From Gordionus sp. m RMFG-2023 (lineage: Eukaryota; Nematomorpha; Gordioida; Chordodea; Parachordodidae): DNA of 64,000 bases. The stretch lies in contig NC_088775.1 in NCBI RefSeq assembly GCF_954871325.1, positions 5,743,561 through 5,807,560 of the forward strand, in the 5' to 3' direction. The position numbers and the translations under genes are program-made. The notes beneath the pieces were generated by a model, which saw only the letters and a program-made list of their open reading frames with translations, ran no database searches and had not been told where the DNA came from. Every line of letters starts with the position of its first letter. The first letter of the stretch is position 1. Shown here piece after piece: positions 61,701 through 64,000 of this stretch.

Positions 61701-63552
61701 TATTTAAACTTTTAATTTTTAAATATGTTAAGTGAACATATTGTAATTTTCACGTCAAAAACATGTCATAACAGATTAAAATTTAAATAGCTAAATAATA
61801 ATCCCAAAATATGGATATCATAGAATACACTTTTAGAATAAAATTTTAATTTTTAATCATTGTTTATCTTAGAATAAAATTAGCTAAATCGACAAGCCCC
61901 TTGCGCCTAGCCCTGGTCTCCGCTATCAATTTTCTATATATTATAGAAAAAAATGGCATAAAACAATTTTCAGCATTTTCTTTCATTAAATAGCAAAATT
62001 TGTGATAAATTTAATATAATAATAGTAAATCATAAACAAAAATATTTATTCAATGTAAAAAATGTCAGACATATATACATATTCATGAAAAGTAGGGTCT
62101 TCACATCTAGCAATAAATGCTAATAAAATTTATAGCAAAATTTTTTTCTTTTTATTCAATTAAAAATGATATAACAATTATTAATTATATATTTTTAAAT
62201 GATAATTAAAAACTATAGAATATAGTTTTGTTTATATCATTCTTATTAATATTATATAATTCCTATATAAAATATTATATTTCCATTAGTATTATTTAAA
62301 CCTGTATAAAAAAAATATTTGAGGTTTAATGCGCTATTGGACTGGGATTTGGGATTTGTTTTAAATTTTTAATGTTGGCCGGGCTGGGCCTAGGCTTACA
62401 AATTTTATACGGCGGTCCTTGGCTGAACATTATCATAAAATTAAGGCCCATGAAAGTCTCTTATATAGTAGCATACTAGTGTTAATAAAACGGGGTGGAT
62501 AACTATTTACAAGCTTCCTAACAATTTATTTTTTTGAAATAAATTATATACTTACGCTGAAATCAAGTAAGAGACATCTTCTTTTTTATCTAAGCGAGCT
62601 TGAGCAGTGTTTTGGCAAAATATATCTCTATATCTTTCCCCTTTGGTAACAATGTCATTCTAAAAAATATTTTTTTAAATTTTGGAATCTATAGAATATA
62701 TAAAATTTACATAAGGTCGAATCCCTTTGAGAACGAAATATGCCTCTATTGGAAATGAGGGATCCTTTAAAATCAAATCAACCTGTAAATATATTATAGA
62801 AAAATTAATCAAAAACAAAACAATAATATCATACTTATGTACCGTTTCCTTAATTCACCGAATAATTAAATTTTTCTAATTCAAAACTCATTTATAATAA
62901 TGGTTAAATTTTTCTAACAGAATAAATTCATAAAATAAAACTATATAAATATAATGATATCGATTGTAGAGTTTTTAAAAAGGCCTAATTGGTTCTATTT
63001 TTAAAAACGGCCCGATTAAGATTTTAACCAAAATAGTATTATTTAGGCCTCATGATTTGGCAAATAGATGCACAAACATTTCTGCCATTTATAATTTCTA
63101 AGCTCACATAATATTATTTTGGCTATAATAATCTGCTTAATTTTAAAAAATGACCCTAATCGGGCTTTTAAACAATATTAATCGATTCAACAAAACTTTA
63201 AAAAATTTGGTAATACTTTGGTGTGAATACTATTTTCGAAAACACAAAATTAGACCTAACCCTATCTAAATAATAAAAATTACTAAATTATTTATTAATT
63301 TTTTTGTTATAAATTTGAACCATAAATTTTTTATTCAATAAATTATAAAAAGGTTTATCGTAAAATAAGTATTCTGGGATTCAATGTGGCTTGACACCAT
63401 TTCTCTGTACATTCAGTTAAACAAAAGAAATATAAATTATTACTTGAAGTGCGATTGACTTAAAGTCTTCCTCGCGTAGCGGCATATTTCTGTAATCTAT
63501 GTAGAACATAGCTTCTACATAATATGGGCCATTAAAGGGGGGATTGATTTTG
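40748..63552 (-). CDS. ADAMTS-like metalloprotease, 13 exons seen, N-terminus outside window
   Basis: A minus-strand gene read from 13 exons. Order: M12B protease (63552 to 57175), disintegrin-like cysteines (56278 to about 49270), thrombospondin type 1 repeat (49290 to 48978), end of the Cys-rich region (48222-48105), spacer-like region (46103 to 40748). The zinc site HETGHLFGARHD is formed across a splice junction, with the Met-turn in RGIMHYEN. All exons are open. Phases agree at every junction except exon 3 to 4. This is presumably a secreted, zinc-dependent protease of the extracellular matrix; that is known for the family, not shown here. Compared with usual ADAMTS, most of the Cys-rich domain and any further TSRs are missing. 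The prodomain and start lie beyond 64000. Introns are swollen by an RTE LINE, a 3-kb inverted-repeat transposon, another transposase and MITEs. Confidence 0.85.
41728..41960. other. Unidentified repeat-like patch in ADAMTS intron 12
   Basis: GC-richer island with an open minus frame (PGAWHTTKQARRFKYY). It has no cysteine pattern or splice sites that would link it to the host gene. Probably transposon debris. Confidence 0.3.
42227..42351 (-). CDS. ADAMTS-like exon 12 (spacer)
   Basis: 125 bp: two bases completing the previous codon, then LTINGKEYTGTEIRNTGITY and ending SEKLTSPLIIQ, donor GTAATT (phase 0). It matches the ADAMTS spacer pattern 'yvLNG...aGt.f.y...E.LtsPgp...iQ'. Confidence 0.75.
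43258..43557 (-). CDS. Lysine-rich frame of the inverted-repeat element
   Basis: About 100 codons on the strand opposite the transposase. The core ETPIKKKRIIEKKYCTNK resembles SLIKRKRLCEKKYSKKK in the element at 33542-35496, so the frame is conserved between elements and probably encodes the N-terminal or DNA-binding part of the transposase. Its inverted position here fits the foldback rearrangement. Function is inferred only. Confidence 0.5.
   Translation of the reverse strand: MQWMQKIKNISTEHDLPLPSISTIPEQYIDRDVSIEVLNETLQFLDETPIKKKRIIEKKYCTNKCIKIQKKIKKDIFKINSESDEVKKYESEIINQLKE
43795..43960. repeat. 75-bp tandem repeat, just over two copies
   Basis: ATGATTTTATTATTTTTT followed by GTTTAATAATATTAT and TTAGTTTCT..TTCCCAATA recurs at about 43798, 43873 and 43949, immediately before the transposase frame. 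Confidence 0.65.
43946..44740 (+). CDS. Transposase C-terminal part (family not named)
   Basis: 264 codons, open. Motifs: YLVIADFSENYAF (first strand with Asp), IYYFSDGAVTQYKNKKNF (second Asp), AEWHFFDTAHGKSPCDSLGG, then KRLAARASLQRPYQNHI and a tail IPGTQKYHA. The same motif order occurs at 59594-60390. The layout suggests an RNase H-fold DD(D/E) transposase, with the third acid possibly in CD-x-x-GG or in AEWHFF. The N-terminal half is not contiguous. I know this motif set from many anonymous animal repeat proteins but cannot place it in a superfamily. Confidence 0.75.
   Translation: MILLFFYLIPHSFIASQQSLFQNNLKSNLNVGEYLVIADFSENYAFIVQDHAQGFHWTNNQSTIHPFIIYYRQDNTIKHISLVVISDCLKHNACAFYLFQTKMILFLKERFDTLTKIYYFSDGAVTQYKNKKNFINLYNHECDFGIKAEWHFFDTAHGKSPCDSLGGITKRLAARASLQRPYQNHILTPMDLFDFATNNIHGVNYIFVSNNEYNNMENHLESRFLRAKRIPGTQKYHAYIPLDKNKIKVKIYSNSLDNLIYDIL
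46011..46103 (-). CDS. ADAMTS-like exon 11 (spacer start)
   Basis: 93 bp. Acceptor GGATACAG with two bases in, MTVIATLNETVTFLYFELKL then MYDFNIPRST, donor G|GTAATA. Phases 1 in and 1 out fit exons 10 and 12. MTVIATLNETVTF parallels the start of ADAMTS spacers (ITIPTGATNI). One N-E-T sequon is present. Confidence 0.6.
46104..47290. other. ADAMTS intron 10, repeat debris
   Basis: GCCCGGCC-type patch at about 46270-46440. A patch with GGAGCAAGAGCG / GGAGCTTGCTC at 46845-46945 recalls the ends of the hAT insertion at 17645-18495. No exon was seen. Confidence 0.4.
47291..47496. mobile_element. Foldback MITE copy 7 (ADAMTS intron 10)
   Basis: TTGTTAAAAAAAGGCTGG at the left, CGGCTAACTTGATATTTTAGCC inside, and TCGAGCCGTTTATCAACACTA at the right. 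Confidence 0.8.
47690..48015 (-). mobile_element. Penelope-like element fragment (GIY-YIG end) 2
   Basis: Aligns with 23980-24407. The minus strand reads PCDSCNKLYIGQTGRIKR, the GIY-YIG nuclease motif. Both copies end at the same base and lack the RT portion. Confidence 0.75.
48105..48222 (-). CDS. ADAMTS-like exon 10 (end of Cys-rich region)
   Basis: Acceptor TTTTTCTTAG, phase 0: HIGCDLKLSSTAKSDNCKFC then KGDDSCKLFEDEKEIEITN, donor G|GTAAAA. It matches the ADAMTS signature GCD-x-x-I/L-x-S-x(4)-D-x-C-x-x-C-x-GD/GN-x-x-C-K at every cysteine. Confidence 0.88.
48223..48977. other. ADAMTS intron 9: expected Cys-rich exons not found
   Basis: This is where most of the ADAMTS Cys-rich domain would be encoded. 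I see only AT-rich sequence with a TTCGAAT-type palindromic tract (48370-48460) and no cysteine-bearing open stretch. Confidence 0.5.
48978..49029 (-). CDS. ADAMTS-like exon 9 (end of TSR)
   Basis: 52 bp. One base completes an Asn codon, then NLGRCQGAKVDYKECNR, donor GTATAA. It corresponds to 'NGGKYCEGKRVRYRSCN' of ADAMTS1. The acceptor GGGAAAG lacks a strong pyrimidine tract. Confidence 0.8.
49157..49290 (-). CDS. ADAMTS-like exon 8 (disintegrin end and TSR start)
   Basis: Acceptor TTTTTAAAAG. Reads WCQMKKC (end of the disintegrin-like module, as KWCINGKC in ADAMTS1), then HSSWNSWSSWSSWSPC with the TSR tryptophan ladder, the RNR arginine layer and CEKPNP. Donor AA|GTAATA, phase 2. An open frame in another register reads GRPGRPGRH and mimics collagen; the TSR register is favoured by cysteine and tryptophan spacing. 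Confidence 0.9.
49778..50044. repeat. Tandem duplication of a unit of about 135 bp
   Basis: Two near-identical copies, 49778-49913 and 49914-50044, both with GATGACATGATTTAATCATG (itself palindromic) and CTACTTTTAAAAAGTAGCTA. They differ by one short indel and a few bases. Confidence 0.9.
50252..50464. mobile_element. Foldback MITE copy 8 (ADAMTS intron 7)
   Basis: Starts GTTGTTAAACAGCCCCAATT and ends TCGAGCCTTTTACAACAC. Diverged but collinear with the family. Confidence 0.7.
50885..51010 (-). CDS. ADAMTS-like exon 7 (disintegrin-like)
   Basis: 126 bp, phase 0 both sides, acceptor AAATAACAG, donor GTATAT. Reads SNCNSFQCFRNKLEPYSEEY, then DYQPCKRARQ and ETGS. Joined to exon 6 and exon 8 it restores the cysteine order of the ADAMTS disintegrin-like module (CP..C...C......C.....WC..KC). 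Confidence 0.75.
51011..52448. repeat. ADAMTS intron 6, part with GGGGTAAAATGG motifs
   Basis: Scattered direct and inverted copies of (T/A)CC(T)GGGGTAAA and CATTTTAACC (about 51350, 51950 and 52270-52325) suggest a worn foldback element. A near-repeat TTTGATTAATCTGATTTATAA occurs twice at about 51515-51595. No exon was seen. Confidence 0.4.
52449..52464. repeat. Target-site duplication, left
   Basis: ATATTTCTCGAGCGAT, repeated exactly at 55458-55473. Confidence 0.95.
52465..52540 (+). other. tRNA-like (Pol III promoter-like) head of the LINE
   Basis: The first 75 bp of the element include TGGCCTAGTGGG (52473-52484), a perfect match to the tRNA A box TRGCNNAGYNGG. About 27 bp further on is GGTCAGGTCC, a weak B-box candidate (consensus GGTTCGANNCC). 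It does not fold as a whole tRNA by eye. Confidence 0.55.
52465..55457 (+). mobile_element. RTE-clade LINE, full-length-like, with tRNA-like head
   Basis: A 3-kb non-LTR element in ADAMTS intron 6, bounded by a 16-bp target duplication and ending in an A-rich tail. An endonuclease region starts at about 52805 (LNIGTLKGKTRELASML, ETKWKG), with a linker WWNEEVKTIQEKKALYQIWY (about 53710). RT is at about 54080-54900 (LKLMSHCLKLYEKILEKRLR, FMPGRSTTDSI, FADDTVILAE), with the C-terminal motif NRLRWYGHTMRR at about 55215. The motif set fits RTE. Several frame changes and stops make it inactive, but the intact duplication means a fairly recent insertion. Confidence 0.92.
55458..55473. repeat. Target-site duplication, right
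   Basis: ATATTTCTCGAGCGAT, identical to 52449-52464. Confidence 0.95.
55474..56223. other. ADAMTS intron 6, remainder
   Basis: AT-rich, with one open minus stretch at 55541-55741 that I considered as an exon and rejected. Nothing else was supported. Confidence 0.5.
56224..56278 (-). CDS. ADAMTS-like exon 6 (disintegrin-like start)
   Basis: 55 bp: one base in, then LTDTRCEYRQQNIISICP. It matches 'RQCQFTFGEDSKHCP' of ADAMTS1. The acceptor is TTAGAAAG and the donor CCA|GTTTCG is weak. A much stronger-looking GTGAGT inside the exon (at the TGT-GAG codons) would truncate it before the cysteines, so the exact end needs transcript support. Confidence 0.6.
57175..57318 (-). CDS. ADAMTS-like exon 5 (zinc site completion, Met-turn)
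   Basis: 144 bp, acceptor ATTTATTATAG, one base in. FGARHD completes the zinc motif, then NECNSLELRGIMHYENKPP (Met-turn) and FKWSKCSAREIDNHLKN. The donor is GA|GTATCA. The CS...I/E helix end matches the end of M12B catalytic domains. Confidence 0.9.
58070..58205 (-). CDS. ADAMTS-like exon 4 (catalytic helix)
   Basis: 136 bp from acceptor TGTTACAG. FLNKCYFEHTGFAPLGRICD, then CAIIHPSHNLVSTIAHETGH, donor TT|GTATAT in phase 2. GFAPLGRICDP-x-x-SC matches ADAMTS 'GLAPVGTMCDPxRSC', and HETGH is the zinc-binding helix with catalytic Glu. The frame is open another 40 bp upstream. The acceptor chosen gives phase 1 in, but exon 3 leaves in phase 2, so the boundary or a missing micro-exon is unresolved. 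Confidence 0.88.
58206..59500. other. ADAMTS intron 3, left part
   Basis: Repeated ACTCGAGTT / GACTCAAGTT motifs at 58310-58730 are inverted and direct, a probable worn foldback element. A GCCCGGTTTATGG-type GC island at 59220-59350 belongs to the GCCCGGCC family. No exon was recognised. Confidence 0.45.
59500..61075 (+). mobile_element. Relative of the long-inverted-repeat transposon
   Basis: Contains the transposase part at 59594-60390 and, downstream, the kind of AT-rich tail seen at the ends of its relatives (CTATATCTCCAATTC, GATGGTCGGGTTGTAAAG near 61030). The terminal TGGGCCATTCC/ATATCAAATC end was not found, so it is probably truncated. It sits in ADAMTS intron 3. Confidence 0.65.
59594..60390 (+). 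pseudogene. Transposase C-terminal part, one frameshift
   Basis: Same motif order as 43946-44740: YLVICDFSENYSF, IYYYSDGSAAQYKNRKNF, AEWHFFPTAHWKNVCDGIGG, VKRLAARASLQRPYENQI, ISGTQKIHA. The first 95 codons (59594-59881) and the rest (from 59851) are in different frames, so one frameshift lies in the overlap near 59870. Apart from that the frame is open. Family unnamed; putative RNase H-fold transposase. Confidence 0.75.
61075..62555. other. ADAMTS intron 3, right part
   Basis: AT-rich sequence with a (TA)n run near 61570-61585 and a GC island at 62330-62460 (GGCCGGGCTGGGCCTAGG). No exon was seen. Confidence 0.5.
62556..62659 (-). CDS. ADAMTS-like exon 3
   Basis: 104 bp, acceptor ATTTTTTAG, donor GC|GTAAGT (near-consensus). 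NDIVTKGERYRDIFCQNTAQ then KKEDVSYLIS, matching 'FCxWQ....hDvAvLLTr' of M12B proteases. Confidence 0.85.
62711..62782 (-). CDS. ADAMTS-like exon 2
   Basis: 72 bp, exactly 24 codons, phase 0 on both sides. Acceptor TATTTACAG, donor GTAAAT. Reads VDLILKDPSFPIEAYFVLKG, matching the M12B segment 'ivxxlyxDPSigxxIxivvv'. Confidence 0.85.
62969..63176. mobile_element. Foldback MITE copy 9 (ADAMTS intron 1 of those seen)
   Basis: AGGCCTAATTGGTTCTATTTTTAAAAACGG at the left, TTAAAAAATGACCCTAATCGGGC at the right. Diverged but collinear with the family. Confidence 0.6.
63444..63552 (-). CDS. ADAMTS-like exon 1 of those visible (start of protease domain)
   Basis: 109 bp, donor CAA|GTAATA, acceptor TTAGAAAG. 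KINPPFNGPYYVEAMFYIDY then PLREEDFKSIALQ. YVEAMFYIDY corresponds to the first beta strand of M12B domains (YVEtlVvaD). The prodomain and start codon must lie beyond the right edge. Confidence 0.8.
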
Positions 63553-64000
63553 CTTTCTAATACAATACAGATTTTTAAAGTTCAAACAGGTAAAATATAT
63601 AAAAAAATTAATTAAAAAACATAGATAAAATATATATATTTTATTGCCTCATTTTTTTAAAGCATCCGTTCAAAATTAAGGTGCATCATTTTAAACATAT
63701 AAAATTATCATTTTAATCATTATTTAACCAATTAAAAATGATATTAGTTAAGTTTGAAATGATACTATATATGCTATTCATCTTTTAAATGGTATTTAAG
63801 TTGAAAATATTATGTGTTTTATTCTAAGATATAATGATTGATCCAAATCGAGAAAAATGTTTTTGCCGATTCATAGACCTTTCTGAAATTCAGCTTAAGT
63901 TGCCCACATTTTTTGGACTTTTTTAAAAAAAAATTATTTACGGGTTTTATATTTTCAGGCCCGGTCATTTTTTTTAAAAAAAAAAAATTTTAGGTCAGGC
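63553..64000. other. No exon recognised up to the window edge
   Basis: AT-rich. A GC island like those near 13060 and 62330 begins at about 63950 (TTTCAGGCCCGGTC). Confidence 0.5.

Overview
This is a very AT-rich (about three quarters A+T by eye), intron-rich, repeat-laden stretch of an invertebrate animal nuclear genome. Evidence: multi-exon host genes with GT..AG introns, an ADAMTS metalloprotease, and LTR, LINE, Penelope, hAT and long-inverted-repeat elements. The species cannot be fixed; the compact M12B domain is reminiscent of arthropod (mite/tick-type) metalloproteases, but that is a weak inference. Nearly all long open frames belong to mobile elements. The host genes are split into exons of 42-170 bp, which I found by reading the minus strand by eye.

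Host genes, both on the minus strand. (1) From beyond the right edge down to 40748 runs an ADAMTS-like gene. I see thirteen exons: M12B protease with HETGHLFGARHD and a Met-turn, a disintegrin-like module, one thrombospondin type 1 repeat, the short end of the Cys-rich region, and a spacer-like region ending in a stop. Intron phases agree at every junction but one. Its N-terminus lies outside the window. (2) At 8.2-14.7 kb are two tandem paralogous genes for small secreted proteins of unknown family (A and B), each a signal-peptide exon plus four exons. Corresponding exons share phase, and two pairs share exact length. A third, decayed copy lies at 3.2-4.0 kb.

Mobile elements, left to right: a retroelement integrase scrap (1-290); an hAT scrap (about 530-660); a LINE remnant (4.6-6.0 kb); foldback MITEs through 6.8-15.4 kb and inside the ADAMTS introns; a minus-strand LINE (17.0-20.4 kb) carrying an hAT-type insertion; two near-identical broken Ty3/gypsy copies (21.8-23.9 kb and 24.4-32.4 kb), the second split by a younger Ty3/gypsy element with matched LTRs and an ATTTT target duplication (25320-31608); an hAT fragment split by a 2-kb long-inverted-repeat transposon (33.5-35.5 kb); a gag-only LTR-type piece (37.5-39.25 kb); two relatives carrying an unusual transposase (42.4-45.4 and 59.5-61.1 kb); Penelope GIY-YIG fragments (24.0-24.4 and 47.7-48.0 kb); and an RTE-clade LINE with a 16-bp target duplication and a tRNA-like head (52.5-55.5 kb).

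How it fits together: the ADAMTS gene is stretched over 23 kb because transposons fill its introns. In secreted-protein gene B, three successive introns each begin exactly where a copy of the same MITE family begins, so MITE ends appear to supply the 5' splice sites. That and the tandem secreted family are the most unusual observations here.
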